Position numbers and translations under genes: made by a program
Notes under the pieces: model-generated
Told to the model about the DNA's origin: nothing
The model's input: only the letters and a program-made list of their open reading frames with translations
Databases searched by the model: none
Shown: positions 27,703 through 36,885 of the stretch, one piece after another
Layout: the number at the start of each line of letters is the position of its first letter
Numbering within the stretch: the stretch's first letter is position 1
Assembly: GCF_022227765.1 (NCBI RefSeq)
Contig: NZ_JAJMLZ010000001.1
Location: forward strand, 124,001-188,000
Source of the DNA: Ectothiorhodospira shaposhnikovii
GTDB taxonomy: Bacteria > Pseudomonadota > Gammaproteobacteria > Ectothiorhodospirales > Ectothiorhodospiraceae
Direction: 5' to 3'
Length of the DNA: 64,000 bases

Positions 27703-30012
27703 ATGCTGCTTGCCGTCCTGTCCGGATTTCTGATTGCCGCGGTTGCGCCCTGGGTGCATCGGGGCCTGGGTCGCCACAGTGGCTGGGCGCTGGCCGCCTT
27801 GCCCGCGGTGCTGTTCATCTACTTCGCCTCCTTCCTGCCCGCGCTACGCGAGGCCGACGGCGGGCGGATCATCATGGAATACGACTGGATTCCCAGTCTG
27901 GGCATCCAGCTCACCTTCCTTGTCGACGGTCTCAGCCTGCTCTTTGCCCTGCTGATCTCGGGGATCGGTTTCTTCGTCGTGGCCTACGCGGGCCGCTATC
28001 TGGAAGGTCATCGGGACCTGGGGCGCTTTTATGTCCTTATCCTCGCCTTCATGGCCTCCATGCTGGGGCTGGTGCTCTCCAGCAACCTGATCTCCCTGTT
28101 CGTGTTCTGGGAACTCACCAGCATCACGTCCTATCTGCTCATCGGCTACAACCATGAGGACGCCAAGGCCCGCAAGTCCGCCCTGCAGGGGCTGTTCGTC
28201 ACCGTGGCCGGCGGGTTGGCCCTGCTCACCGGCCTGGTCATGATGGCCCTGGTGGGAGGCAGCTACGAGCTGCACGAACTCCTCACCTCCGGCGACATCT
28301 TCCGCGAGCACGACTGGTATCTGGCCATCCTGCTGCTGGTCCTGCTGGGGTGTTTCACCAAGTCGGCCCAGTATCCCTTCCATTTCTGGTTGCCCAATGC
28401 CATGGCGGCACCGACCCCCGTCTCCGCCTACCTGCACTCCGCCACCATGGTCAAGGCCGGGGTCTATCTGATGGCCCGCCTGAATCCCTCCCTGGGTGGG
28501 ACCGAGGCCTGGATGTTGCTGCTGGGCCTGTTCGGGGCCGTGACCATGTTCGTCGGGATCTTCCTGTCGTTGCGTTCCACCGGCGTCAAGCAGGTGCTGG
28601 CCTATTCCACCGTCATGGCCCTGGGTACCCTCACCATGCTCATCGGCGTGGGCACCGAGACCGCCATGCTGGCCGCGATGGCCTTCCTGCTGGCCCACTC
28701 CCTCTACAAAGGGGCGCTGTTCCTGGTGGCCGGCATCCTGGATCACGAGGCGGGCTGCAAGGACTTCCTGCAGACCGGCGGGCTGCGCCGCGCGCTGCCG
28801 GTGACCACCGTCTTTGCCGGTCTGGCCGCCCTGTCCCTGGCCGGGGTGCTGCCGATGTTCGGCTTCGTGGCCAAGGAACTGCTGTTCGAGGCGGTGCTGG
28901 AGGCACCGGCCCTGGCCGGGTTGTTCAGTGTCCTTGCCGTGATCTCCGCCGTCATGGTGGTGGCGGTGGCGGCCATCGTGGGTATCCGGCCCTGGTATGG
29001 TCCTCGGGCCGACACGCCCAAGGTGCCTGCCCATGAGGCGCCGCCGGCCCTGCTGGCGGGCCCCGTGGTCCTGGCCTCCCTGGGACTGCTGTTCGGACTG
29101 GGGGCGGGGCTGGTGGATCAGGGCCTGATCGCCTGGGCGGCGGCGGCGGTGTATGGGGCGCCGGTATCGCCCTACCTGTCCCTCTGGCACGGCTTCAATC
29201 TGCCCCTGTTGCTGAGCGGGGTGAGCCTGGCCCTGGGCCTGTTGCTCTACCTCAACTGGGAACGGTTCCGCCGCGTCACCGGCTTCATGGAGGTGGTCAA
29301 TCGCTATGGTCCCGAAGCGGCCTATGAAAAGACCATGGCCGGGATGGTGTGGCTCTCCGAGTGGCAGACACGGGTGCTGCAGAATGGTTATCTGCGCTAC
29401 TACCTGCTCACCATCCTGATCTCCACCGTGGGCCTGGTCATGGTGACCCTGCTCACCCGCACCGACGTGCACATCGATCTGGATCTTTCCGGCATCTTGG
29501 TGCACGAGGCCTTCATCGTCGCGGTGCTGCTGATGGCGGCCTTGGTGTCGGTGACCACCCGTTCCCGCCTGGGAGCGGTGGCTTCCCTGGGGGTGGTGGG
29601 GTTCTGCGTGGCCCTGATCTACGTGCTGTTCAGTGCCGCGGACGTGGGCATCACCCAGGTGCTGGTGGAGACGCTCACCGTCATCATGCTGGTGCTGGTG
29701 CTGTTCCGTCTGCCGGGCTTCCTCGGCCTGACACCCATGGTCCTGAGGGTCCGGGATGCCATCATTGCCCTGGCTGTGGGCGCCATGATGGCTGTGCTCA
29801 AGCTGGCCGCCAGTACCACCCAGTATGCGGACAGCATTTCCGCGTACTTCATCCAGGAAAGTCAGCCCTCCGGTTATGGCCGCAACATCGTCAACGTCAT
29901 CCTGGTGGACTTCCGTGCCCTGGATACCCTGGGTGAGATCGTGGTGCTGGCACTGGCCGCGGTGGGGGTCTACGCCATGATCAAGTTCCGTGCGGAGGAC
30001 AGAAGACGATGA
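27703..30012 (+). CDS. mrpA: Mrp cation/proton antiporter subunit A
   Basis: Largest subunit of the Mrp/Mnh antiporter, exchanging Na+ (or K+) for H+. 769 aa from the ATG at 27703, whose N-terminus ([15 protein letters not shown]) fits the family. The NuoL-like part has the key residues around [23 protein letters not shown]-like and [37 protein letters not shown] motifs. The C-terminal DUF4040 and MbhE-like parts are present, MrpB being separate. The frame is open to 27541 but that leader lacks membrane character. Starts a seven-gene operon with overlapping genes. Confidence 0.95.
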   Translation: MLLAVLSGFLIAAVAPWVHRGLGRHSGWALAALPAVLFIYFASFLPALREADGGRIIMEYDWIPSLGIQLTFLVDGLSLLFALLISGIGFFVVAYAGRYLEGHRDLGRFYVLILAFMASMLGLVLSSNLISLFVFWELTSITSYLLIGYNHEDAKARKSALQGLFVTVAGGLALLTGLVMMALVGGSYELHELLTSGDIFREHDWYLAILLLVLLGCFTKSAQYPFHFWLPNAMAAPTPVSAYLHSATMVKAGVYLMARLNPSLGGTEAWMLLLGLFGAVTMFVGIFLSLRSTGVKQVLAYSTVMALGTLTMLIGVGTETAMLAAMAFLLAHSLYKGALFLVAGILDHEAGCKDFLQTGGLRRALPVTTVFAGLAALSLAGVLPMFGFVAKELLFEAVLEAPALAGLFSVLAVISAVMVVAVAAIVGIRPWYGPRADTPKVPAHEAPPALLAGPVVLASLGLLFGLGAGLVDQGLIAWAAAAVYGAPVSPYLSLWHGFNLPLLLSGVSLALGLLLYLNWERFRRVTGFMEVVNRYGPEAAYEKTMAGMVWLSEWQTRVLQNGYLRYYLLTILISTVGLVMVTLLTRTDVHIDLDLSGILVHEAFIVAVLLMAALVSVTTRSRLGAVASLGVVGFCVALIYVLFSAADVGITQVLVETLTVIMLVLVLFRLPGFLGLTPMVLRVRDAIIALAVGAMMAVLKLAASTTQYADSISAYFIQESQPSGYGRNIVNVILVDFRALDTLGEIVVLALAAVGVYAMIKFRAEDRRR

Positions 30013-30446
30013 GCCCACAGTTCACCCTGCAGTCGCTGATCCTGCGCACGGCAGCCCATTTCCTGCTGCCGCTATTGCTGATCTTCTCCGTGTTCCTGCT
30101 GCTGCGAGGGCATAACGAGCCCGGCGGCGGTTTCATCGCCGGACTGGTGGCGGCCTCCGCCGTCGCCCTCTACATGTTCGCCCTGGATATCCGCAGCGCC
30201 AAGCGGGTGTTGCGCTTCGAACCCCGGGACCTGTTGGGCTGGGGCCTGCTGTTCGGCGTGATCTCCGGGGTGCCCGCGGTCTTCATGGGGCAGCCCTTCT
30301 TCACCTCCCAGTGGCTGGAGCTGACCTTGCCGGTGCTGGGTGATCTGAAGGTGGGGACGCCGTTGTTGTTCGATATCGGGGTCTATCTGGTGGTGATCGG
30401 CGGGGTACTGCTGATCCTGTTGTCCCTGGCCGAGGCGGAAGAGTGA
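30009..30446 (+). CDS. mrpB: Mrp antiporter subunit B
   Basis: 145 aa, MnhB family, four membrane spans. Conserved [21 protein letters not shown], a signature stretch with the GHNxPGGGF motif. Four-base overlap with mrpA (ATGA). Part of the complex core with MrpA C-terminal domains. Confidence 0.94.
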   Translation: MSPQFTLQSLILRTAAHFLLPLLLIFSVFLLLRGHNEPGGGFIAGLVAASAVALYMFALDIRSAKRVLRFEPRDLLGWGLLFGVISGVPAVFMGQPFFTSQWLELTLPVLGDLKVGTPLLFDIGVYLVVIGGVLLILLSLAEAEE

Positions 30447-30465
30447 TGATGACAGGAGATCACCC

Positions 30466-30813
30466 ATGGAAACCTTGATGGCGTTTACCGTCGGCGGCCT
30501 GTTTGCCGCCGCCATCTACATGATGCTGCGACGCTCGATCGTCAAGTTGGTGATCGGGCTGGTGCTGCTGTCCAATGCCGCCAACCTGCTGCTGTTCACC
30601 CAGGCCGGTCTGTTGCGCGGTGCGCCGCCCCTGGTGCCCGAGGGTGCCATGCAGCCGGCGGGCGTGGTGGCCGATCCCCTGGCCCAGGCCCTGATCCTGA
30701 CCGCCATCGTGATCGGGTTCGGGGTGCTGGCCTTTGCGGTGGTGCTGATCCACCGCGCCTACGAAGTGGTGCAGGCTGACGATATGGACCAGATGAAGGA
30801 TACCGACACATGA
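30466..30813 (+). CDS. mrpC: Mrp antiporter subunit C (NuoK-like)
   Basis: 115 aa, three spans, homologous to complex I NuoK. Conserved [16 protein letters not shown] and a [17 protein letters not shown] segment. ACAGGAG ribosome binding site, 19 bp after mrpB, four-base overlap with mrpD. Confidence 0.94.
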   Translation: METLMAFTVGGLFAAAIYMMLRRSIVKLVIGLVLLSNAANLLLFTQAGLLRGAPPLVPEGAMQPAGVVADPLAQALILTAIVIGFGVLAFAVVLIHRAYEVVQADDMDQMKDTDT

Positions 30814-32306
30814 GGCTCGAGGTCGCGCTGCCTGTCATCATTCCCCTGTTCTTCGGCGCCCTGACGCTGATCCTCTGGCGCTGGCGCCTTGCCCAGCGCG
30901 TGACCACCGTGGTCGGGACCGGGCTCATGCTGCTGTCCGCCCTGTGGTTGCTGTCCGCCACCTGGCAGGACGGCATCCTGGTGATGCACATGGGCAACTG
31001 GCAGGCCCCCTTCGGCATCGTGCTGGTGTCGGACCTGCTCGGCGCCATCATGGTGGTGCTGGCGGGCATCAGCGGGTTTGCCACGGCGGTCTATTCCCTG
31101 ACCTCCATGAGCAAGCGCCATGAGGCCTTCGGCTACTATCCGCTGCTGCACCTGCTGCTGGCGGGGGTGAACGGGGCCTTCCTCACCGGCGACATCTTCA
31201 ACCTCTACGTCTGGTTCGAGGTGATGCTGGTGGCTTCCTTTGCCCTGCTGATCCTCGGTGGGGAACGGGCGCAGATGGAAGGGGCCATCAAGTATGTGAC
31301 CCTGAACCTGGTGTCCTCGGCCATGTTCCTGTCCGCCATCGGCCTGCTCTACGGCCTGACGGGCACCCTGAACATGGCGGACATTGCCGACAAGCTCAGT
31401 TATGCCGAAGATCCGGGCATCATCACCGTGATCGCCATGCTGTTCCTGGTGTCCTTCGGCATCAAGGCCGGTGCCTTTCCCTTCTTCTTCTGGCTGCCGG
31501 CCTCGTATCACACGCCCCAGGTGGCGGTCTCGGCCCTGTTCGCGGCCCTGCTGACCAAGGTGGGGGTCTATGCCCTGTTCCGGGTGTTCACCCTCATCTT
31601 CACCCAGGACGTGGACTACACCCATGAGATCCTGCTGTGGGTGGCCGCCGCCACCATGCTCACCGGGGTGCTGGGCGCGGCGGCCCAGTTCGAGTTCCGC
31701 CGCATCCTGTCGTTTCACATCATCAGCCAGATCGGTTACATGATCATGGGACTGGCGCTGTTCACGCCCCTGGCCATCGTCGGCGGGGTGTTCTACATCA
31801 TGCACCACATCATCGTGAAGGCGAATCTGTTCCTGGTCAGCGGTCTGGTGTACCGGCTCAAGGGGACCTACGAGCTCAAGGAACTGGGGGGCATGTATCG
31901 GTCCCATCCCATGCTGGCCATCCTGTTCCTGATCCCGGCCCTGTCCCTGGCCGGGATACCGCCCCTGTCCGGGTTCTTCGCCAAGTTCATCCTCATCCGG
32001 GCCGGCGTGGAGGCCGAGGCCTGGTGGATCGTGGGTGTGGCCCTGGTGGTGGGTCTGCTGACGCTGTACTCCATGATCAAGATCTGGGCCGAGGTGTTCT
32101 GGAAGGCTCAGCCGGAGGAACATGCCGATCGTCCGGTCCATGGCAGCGTCGGCTCCGGCGTGCTCTATCTGACCATCGGCGGAATGGCGGCCCTGACGGT
32201 CTTCATCGGTCTGGGAGCGGAGCCCATCTACCGGATCGCGGATGCGGCAGCCCATCAGCTGCTCAATCCGAGCCTGTACATTGATGCAGTCCTGGGGGAA
32301 CGGTAA
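30810..32306 (+). CDS. mrpD: Mrp antiporter subunit D (NuoN-like)
   Basis: 498 aa, about 14 spans, proton-channel homologue of complex I NuoN/M. Conserved [21 protein letters not shown], the [35 protein letters not shown] loop with the channel lysine, and a later [12 protein letters not shown]. Overlaps mrpC by four and mrpE by one base. Confidence 0.95.
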   Translation: MRLEVALPVIIPLFFGALTLILWRWRLAQRVTTVVGTGLMLLSALWLLSATWQDGILVMHMGNWQAPFGIVLVSDLLGAIMVVLAGISGFATAVYSLTSMSKRHEAFGYYPLLHLLLAGVNGAFLTGDIFNLYVWFEVMLVASFALLILGGERAQMEGAIKYVTLNLVSSAMFLSAIGLLYGLTGTLNMADIADKLSYAEDPGIITVIAMLFLVSFGIKAGAFPFFFWLPASYHTPQVAVSALFAALLTKVGVYALFRVFTLIFTQDVDYTHEILLWVAAATMLTGVLGAAAQFEFRRILSFHIISQIGYMIMGLALFTPLAIVGGVFYIMHHIIVKANLFLVSGLVYRLKGTYELKELGGMYRSHPMLAILFLIPALSLAGIPPLSGFFAKFILIRAGVEAEAWWIVGVALVVGLLTLYSMIKIWAEVFWKAQPEEHADRPVHGSVGSGVLYLTIGGMAALTVFIGLGAEPIYRIADAAAHQLLNPSLYIDAVLGER

Positions 32307-32782
32307 TGATCGGTCCACTGGCCTCGAATATCCTGCTGGCCCTGGTCTGGATGGGCCTGACCGGCAGCTTCACGGGTACCAACCTGTTCATCGGCCTGGT
32401 GCTGGGTTATCTGATCCTGGCCTCCGCCCTGCGGGATCAACCGGGTTTTGCCGCCTATACCGGCAAGATTCCCAAGGCGATCCTTTTCATCGGCTTTTTC
32501 ATCAAGGAGCTGATCCTTTCCAATCTCAAGGTGGCTTATGATGTGCTCACGCCGACGTATTACATGAAGCCGGGCGTGATCGCGTTTCCGCTGGAGGCCA
32601 GGACGGATGCGGAAATCACCGTGGTCGCCAATCTCATCTCCCTGACGCCGGGCACCCTGAGCCTGGACGTCTCCAGTGACCGCAAGGTGCTGTACATCCA
32701 TGTGATGTACCTGGAAAACGAGGAAGCGGTGATCGAGAGCATCCGCTACATGGAATATCGTGCCCTGGAGGTGCTGCGGTGA
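32306..32782 (+). CDS. mrpE: Mrp antiporter subunit E
   Basis: 158 aa. Two N-terminal spans, then a soluble domain ending in a helix. Family motifs YMKPGVIAFPLEARTDAEITVVANLISLTPGTLSLDVS are intact. Its ATG shares a base with the mrpD stop. Confidence 0.93.
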   Translation: MIGPLASNILLALVWMGLTGSFTGTNLFIGLVLGYLILASALRDQPGFAAYTGKIPKAILFIGFFIKELILSNLKVAYDVLTPTYYMKPGVIAFPLEARTDAEITVVANLISLTPGTLSLDVSSDRKVLYIHVMYLENEEAVIESIRYMEYRALEVLR

Positions 32783-32830
32783 GGTGTGCGGGACAGGATC
32801 GGCATTCAAGAATTTGCAGCGGGGGCAGCC

Positions 32831-33106
32831 ATGCTTGAGTTCTCCATATTCATTGCCTATCTGGTGCTGGGGGTGTCCCTGGTGTTGATCTTCTTTCGTC
32901 TGATCCTGGGGCCCAGCCTGCCGGATCGGGTGGTGGCCCTGGAGATGCTGGCAACGCTGACGGTGGGCTTCATCGCCGTCTACACCCTCTCCAGCGGCGT
33001 GACGGCCTTCCTGGACGTGGCCATGGTGCTGGCCCTGACGGCGTTTCTGGCCGCGGTGGGATTTGCCCGTCTGATTGCCAAGGGAGGTAGCCGGGATGAT
33101 GATTGA
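32831..33106 (+). CDS. mrpF: Mrp antiporter subunit F
   Basis: 91 aa, three spans, with the family core FRLILGPSLPDRVVALEML and FLDVAMVLALTAFLAAVGFAR. I start it at 32831 (GGGGGCAGCC box ahead); the frame is open to 32786 but those residues are not family-like. A 48-bp gap follows mrpE, the only real gap in the operon. Confidence 0.92.
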   Translation: MLEFSIFIAYLVLGVSLVLIFFRLILGPSLPDRVVALEMLATLTVGFIAVYTLSSGVTAFLDVAMVLALTAFLAAVGFARLIAKGGSRDDD

Positions 33107-33506
33107 TCTGTTGGTGGAAATCCTGATCAGCCTGTTCCTGCTTACCGGGGTCGGCTTCATGTTCGTGGCGGCCCTGGGCCTGCTGCGCATGCCCGATCTG
33201 CCCATCCGGCTCCATGCCACCACCAAGGCCGGTGCCCTGGGGGGAGGGTTGCTGATGATCGCCGTGGGGCTGGAATTTTTCGGTGACGTGGCGGTGGCCG
33301 CCAAGGCCGCGGCCATCATCGTGTTCCTGGTGCTGACCGGTCCGGTGGCGGCCCATCTGATCGGACGTGCCGGATATTTCGTGGGTGTCCCCATGTGGTC
33401 GGGTACCATCAAGGATGAGCTCAAGGGGCGTTATGATCACAAGACCCAGACCCTGATGTCCCCGCCGGGGCTGAACAAGACCCGGGATGAACAGCCCAAG
33501 GGCTGA
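33096..33506 (+). CDS. mrpG: Mrp antiporter subunit G
   Basis: 136 aa with three spans and the MnhG motif LGLLRMPDLPIRLHATTKAGALGGGLLM. Start at 33096 (MMIDLLVE) behind an AAGGGAGG box, overlapping the mrpF end by 11 bases. C-terminal charged tail. Completes a full seven-gene Mrp set. Confidence 0.92.
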   Translation: MMIDLLVEILISLFLLTGVGFMFVAALGLLRMPDLPIRLHATTKAGALGGGLLMIAVGLEFFGDVAVAAKAAAIIVFLVLTGPVAAHLIGRAGYFVGVPMWSGTIKDELKGRYDHKTQTLMSPPGLNKTRDEQPKG

Positions 33507-33582
33507 TAGCAACAAGGGCCGATATCAGCGTGAAGCGTTACAATTGCGTCCTGACTTTTTAAACACTCATTGGAACACCTCT

Positions 33583-34149
33583 ATGCGCGCAAAACTGCTG
33601 GCAGCGGCCTGTTTGATGGGGATGGCCCCCATGGCCTCGGCCCACACCCTTGACATCTATTTGAGCAAGGAAACGGCCCAGTTCAACTTCATCACCGACT
33701 CCAGCGCCGTCGGGTTCGGCGGCGCCGACCTGTTCTTCGGCCTGTTCTTTAATGAAGACAGTGATTACATGCTGACCACCGGCATGCACGTACGGGGTGT
33801 CCCCGCCGGCGAGCAGCCGCTGACCTTCGGTGTCGGCGGCAAGCTCTTTTTCGGGTTTATCGATGAACCGGACGACAAGTTCCAGGCCCTGGGGTTGGGG
33901 GGCGAGGTGAGGTACACGATACCGGCCAATACGCCCATGTACTTTGCCCTGGAAGCCTACTATGCCCCGCCCATCACCAGCTTCGGCGATGCCGATGATC
34001 TGTGGGACGTTTCCCTGCGCTATGAACTGGAAGTGACGCCGGGCGCGGCCGGATTCATCGGTTACCGGCGGATCGAGACGGATCTGGACTACAAGAAGAA
34101 CTACAAACTGGACGACAACATTCACTTCGGCATCCGTTTCAGTTTCTAG
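33583..34149 (+). CDS. YfaZ-like outer-membrane beta-barrel protein
   Basis: 188 aa. Signal peptide MRAKLLAAACLMGMAPMASA with cleavage about residue 20, then alternating strands ending FGIRFSF, a C-terminal aromatic residue as expected for BAM-assembled barrels. FGIRFSF and GVGGKLFFGF are YfaZ-like. Function is not known. The ORF is open to 33487 but the start at 33583 gives the signal peptide. No good promoter seen; lies 76 bp after mrpG and 2 bp before mazG. Confidence 0.78.
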   Translation: MRAKLLAAACLMGMAPMASAHTLDIYLSKETAQFNFITDSSAVGFGGADLFFGLFFNEDSDYMLTTGMHVRGVPAGEQPLTFGVGGKLFFGFIDEPDDKFQALGLGGEVRYTIPANTPMYFALEAYYAPPITSFGDADDLWDVSLRYELEVTPGAAGFIGYRRIETDLDYKKNYKLDDNIHFGIRFSF

Positions 34150-34151
34150 CC

Positions 34152-34976
34152 ATGAAACCCTCATCATCTCCCGCACTGGATGAGGTTCTCGGCATCATGG
34201 CCCGACTCCGGGATCCGGAGCGGGGCTGTGCCTGGGATCTGAAGCAGACCTACGACAGCATCGTCCCCCATACCCTGGAAGAGGCCTATGAGGTGGCCGA
34301 TGCCATTGCCCGGCGCGATTTTGATGAGCTGCGCTCGGAGTTGGGGGATCTGCTGTTGCAGGTGGTGTTTCATGCCCGGATGGCGGAAGAGGAGGGGCGT
34401 TTCGATTTCAATGATGTGGCCCGCACCCTGGCGGACAAGCTCATCCGCCGTCACCCCCATGTTTTTGCCGGTGTCCGGTTTGAATCGGAAGACGTCCAGC
34501 ATGCGGCCTGGGAGACGGAGAAGGCCCGGGAGCGGGCCGACCGTCAGGGCGCAGGCAGCGGCGGAAATGAACCGGCATCCGGTGTTCTGGACGGCATTGC
34601 CCTGACACTCCCGGCCCTGGCCCGTGCCGCCAAGATCCAGAAGCGTGCCGCCCGGGTGGGGTTCGACTGGGCCGATGCCGCTCCCATCCTGGACAAGATC
34701 CATGAGGAACTGGACGAAGTGCGGGCGGAGATGGGGGCCGGAGCCCCCCATGCCCGCCTGGAGGACGAGCTGGGGGATGTCCTGTTTGCTGTGGCGAACC
34801 TGGCCCGCCACCTGAAAGTGGACCCCGAGGCGGCCTTGCGGCGCACCAATGCCAAGTTCGAGCGCCGTTTCCGCTTCATGGAGGAGACCCTGACCCGGGA
34901 GGGCAGCCGCATGGAAGACGAATCCCTGGAGGCCCTGGAAGCCCTCTGGCAGCTGGCCAAGACCCGGGTGGGCTAG
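34152..34976 (+). CDS. mazG: Nucleoside triphosphate pyrophosphohydrolase MazG
   Basis: Hydrolyses (d)NTPs to monophosphate plus pyrophosphate, house-cleaning and moderating the stringent response. 274 aa with tandem MazG domains. Visible: WDLKQTYDSIVPHTLEEAYEVADAI, the ELGDLLLQVVFH helix, KLIRRHPHVF linking region, then the second domain with KIHEELDEVRAEM and DELGDVLFAVANLAR. Metal-binding ExxE/ExxD pairs (EEAYE, ELGD) are intact. Only 2 bp after the porin, so probably co-transcribed. Converges with nadC. Confidence 0.94.
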   Translation: MKPSSSPALDEVLGIMARLRDPERGCAWDLKQTYDSIVPHTLEEAYEVADAIARRDFDELRSELGDLLLQVVFHARMAEEEGRFDFNDVARTLADKLIRRHPHVFAGVRFESEDVQHAAWETEKARERADRQGAGSGGNEPASGVLDGIALTLPALARAAKIQKRAARVGFDWADAAPILDKIHEELDEVRAEMGAGAPHARLEDELGDVLFAVANLARHLKVDPEAALRRTNAKFERRFRFMEETLTREGSRMEDESLEALEALWQLAKTRVG

Positions 34977-34992
34977 AGAAAGAAGAAAAGGA

Positions 34993-35832
34993 TCAGGCCT
35001 CCAGGCGCAGGGACAAATCCACCGCCTGGATGTGCTTGGTCAGGGCGCCCACGGAGATGAAGTGCACGCCGGTCTTGGCGATTTCCCGGATCCTGGACAG
35101 GTCCACGCCGCCGGAGGCTTCCAGCTTGCAACGATCGCCCACCATGGCGACCGCGGCGCGCATCCCTTCCAGGTCGAAGTCATCCAGCATGATCACATCG
35201 GCGCCGGCCTCCAGCGCCTGACGGACCTCGTCCAGGGTTTCCGTTTCCACTTCCACCTTTACCTGGCCGGGCAGGGCGCGGGCCTGTGCCACGGCTGCGG
35301 CAATGGAGCCGGCGGCCATGATGTGATTCTCCTTGATCAGCACGGCATCGTAGAGACCCAGGCGATGGTTCATGCCGCCGCCGCAGCTGACCGCGTATTT
35401 CTGTGCCAGACGCAGGCCGGGCAGGGTCTTGCGGGTGTCCAGGATATTGGCGGGAGTGCCGGCCACGGCATCCACATAGCGCCGGGTCCGGGTGGCCGTG
35501 GCCGAGAGGGTCTGCAGGAAATTCAGCGCCGTGCGCTCCCCGGTGAGAATGGGCCGGGCCGGTCCGCTCAGCGTGCACAGCCGGGTGTCGGGCTCCACCG
35601 CCTCGCCTTCCCGGCAATGCCAGGTGATTTCCACCGTCGGGTCCAGTTGTCTGAAGGTCTCGTCAAACCAGGCCTGTCCGCAGACGATTGCCTGGTCCTT
35701 GCAGACCACATGAGCCCGGCACCGGGTCTGTTCCGGGATCAGGCCGGCGGTGAGGTCGCCGCCTCCGATATCCTCGATCAGGGCCAGTTTGACGGATTCG
35801 CGAATGATTTCGTGGGGCAGTTTAAGGGACAT
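34993..35832 (-). CDS. nadC: Quinolinate phosphoribosyltransferase (nicotinate-nucleotide pyrophosphorylase)
   Basis: Makes NaMN from quinolinate and PRPP in de novo NAD synthesis. 279 aa. Conserved [16 protein letters not shown], the [18 protein letters not shown] block, [39 protein letters not shown], and [10 protein letters not shown]. Start at 35832 (MSLKLPHE) chosen over the more distal ATG at 35871. nadA and nadB are not in the window. Confidence 0.95.
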   Translation of the reverse strand: MSLKLPHEIIRESVKLALIEDIGGGDLTAGLIPEQTRCRAHVVCKDQAIVCGQAWFDETFRQLDPTVEITWHCREGEAVEPDTRLCTLSGPARPILTGERTALNFLQTLSATATRTRRYVDAVAGTPANILDTRKTLPGLRLAQKYAVSCGGGMNHRLGLYDAVLIKENHIMAAGSIAAAVAQARALPGQVKVEVETETLDEVRQALEAGADVIMLDDFDLEGMRAAVAMVGDRCKLEASGGVDLSRIREIAKTGVHFISVGALTKHIQAVDLSLRLEA

Positions 35833-36048
35833 GATCGCCTTTTGATTCTGAATGCTCCGGTCAGGGGGCAAGCATACCTCAAATGCCGGTCAAGCCCATC
35901 ACGGACTGACCGGATTGCAGCATGCCGACCCGGGCGGCTTTCCGGTGGCGCCGGGAACGCGTCTTAAAATCATCGTCTTCCCGATCATCGGCGTGATGAT
36001 CTATGCTACCGCGGTTGAACTCACCACTGGGTGGAGGGAAGCTGAATC

Positions 36049-36396
36049 ATGAAGTTTGCCGTTCTGGTGGCCATTGTGGCCGACAACCTGGAAGAAAAGG
36101 CCATCGACGTCGCCAAGCAGGCGGGGGCCGGCGGGGTGACCATCATCGATGCCCGGGGGATCGGCGCCAAGGAGAAGAAAACCTTCTTCGGCTTGACCTA
36201 TGAGGGCAGCCAGTCGATTCTGTTGATGGTCCTGGAGAAGAAATTGTCCCTGGCGGTGATGAAGGCGCTGCGGGATGAACTGGATCTGAAGTCTCATAGC
36301 CACGGCGTGGTGTTCACCGTGCCCCTGGAGCATATTGCCGGTATCGACATGCGCCAGATCGAACAGTTTGAAGACCGTCTCAAGGACGAGCTGTAA
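36049..36396 (+). CDS. PII-like regulatory protein
   Basis: 115 aa PII-fold protein. The C-terminal half (HGVVFTVPLEHIAGI) follows the PII pattern GxIFxxPVE, and ...RGIGAKEKKTFF occupies the T-loop position, but the uridylylated tyrosine (Tyr51 region of GlnB) and its surrounding GHTEL/YRGAEY motif are absent, so it is not a GlnB/GlnK. Such PII-like proteins bind nucleotides or second messengers and regulate transporters. The CBS-domain gene follows 14 bp downstream, which I read as its partner. No transporter gene lies next to them. Family member unknown. Confidence 0.75.
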   Translation: MKFAVLVAIVADNLEEKAIDVAKQAGAGGVTIIDARGIGAKEKKTFFGLTYEGSQSILLMVLEKKLSLAVMKALRDELDLKSHSHGVVFTVPLEHIAGIDMRQIEQFEDRLKDEL

Positions 36397-36410
36397 GCCC
36401 GAGGTAACCC

Positions 36411-36809
36411 ATGTTGGTCAAAGATATCATGGTGAAGGACGTGGCGATGATTTCCCCCCTCGCCACCATTCGCGAGGCCATGCGCGAGATGCGCCGGCAC
36501 CAGGTCAAGTCCCTGGTGGTGGACAAGCGCTACGAGCATGATGCCTACGGCATCATCACTTATACCACCATCCTGCGCACCATCGTGGCGGAGGAAGGGG
36601 ACATCGACCTGATCAATGTCTACGACGTCTGCTCCAAGCCGGTGATCAGTGTGCCGGAGGGGCTTGAGGTCAAGCACGTGGCCAAGCTGATGGTCAATCA
36701 GGGGATTCGCCGCATCGTCGTGCTCAAGGACAACACCCTGGTGGGGCTGGTGACGATGAACGACATCGTCGCCTCCATCCTGGAGATGTCCGAGGTGGAC
36801 GCCGAGTAA
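36411..36809 (+). CDS. CBS-domain pair protein
   Basis: 132 aa consisting almost entirely of two CBS domains (a Bateman module): MVKDVAMISPLATIREAMREMRRHQVKSLVV and VCSKPVISVPEGLEVKHVAKLMVNQGIRRIVVLKDNTLVGLVTMNDIV. These modules usually sense adenine nucleotides. Starts 14 bp after the PII-like gene. Ends just before a strong terminator. Confidence 0.85.
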   Translation: MLVKDIMVKDVAMISPLATIREAMREMRRHQVKSLVVDKRYEHDAYGIITYTTILRTIVAEEGDIDLINVYDVCSKPVISVPEGLEVKHVAKLMVNQGIRRIVVLKDNTLVGLVTMNDIVASILEMSEVDAE

Positions 36810-36850
36810 TTCATCACGGCCCCCATTCGGTGGAGTGGGGCTGATGGTCA

Positions 36851-36885
36851 CGCGGGGCGGGCCCATGGCCCGCCCCGCGCCGTTT
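36851..36885 (+). terminator. Terminator between the CBS gene and the chemoreceptor
   Basis: 13-bp perfect stem (36851-36863 with 36867-36879) with a 3-nt loop and CCGTTTTC after it. It lies between the convergent genes, directly abutting the chemoreceptor stop codon, and may serve both. Confidence 0.75.

Noticed and set aside
27844-30018. 724-codon minus-strand frame opposite mrpA
   Set aside because: Compositional shadow; His/Gln/Gly-rich translation without any motif, fully covered by mrpA.
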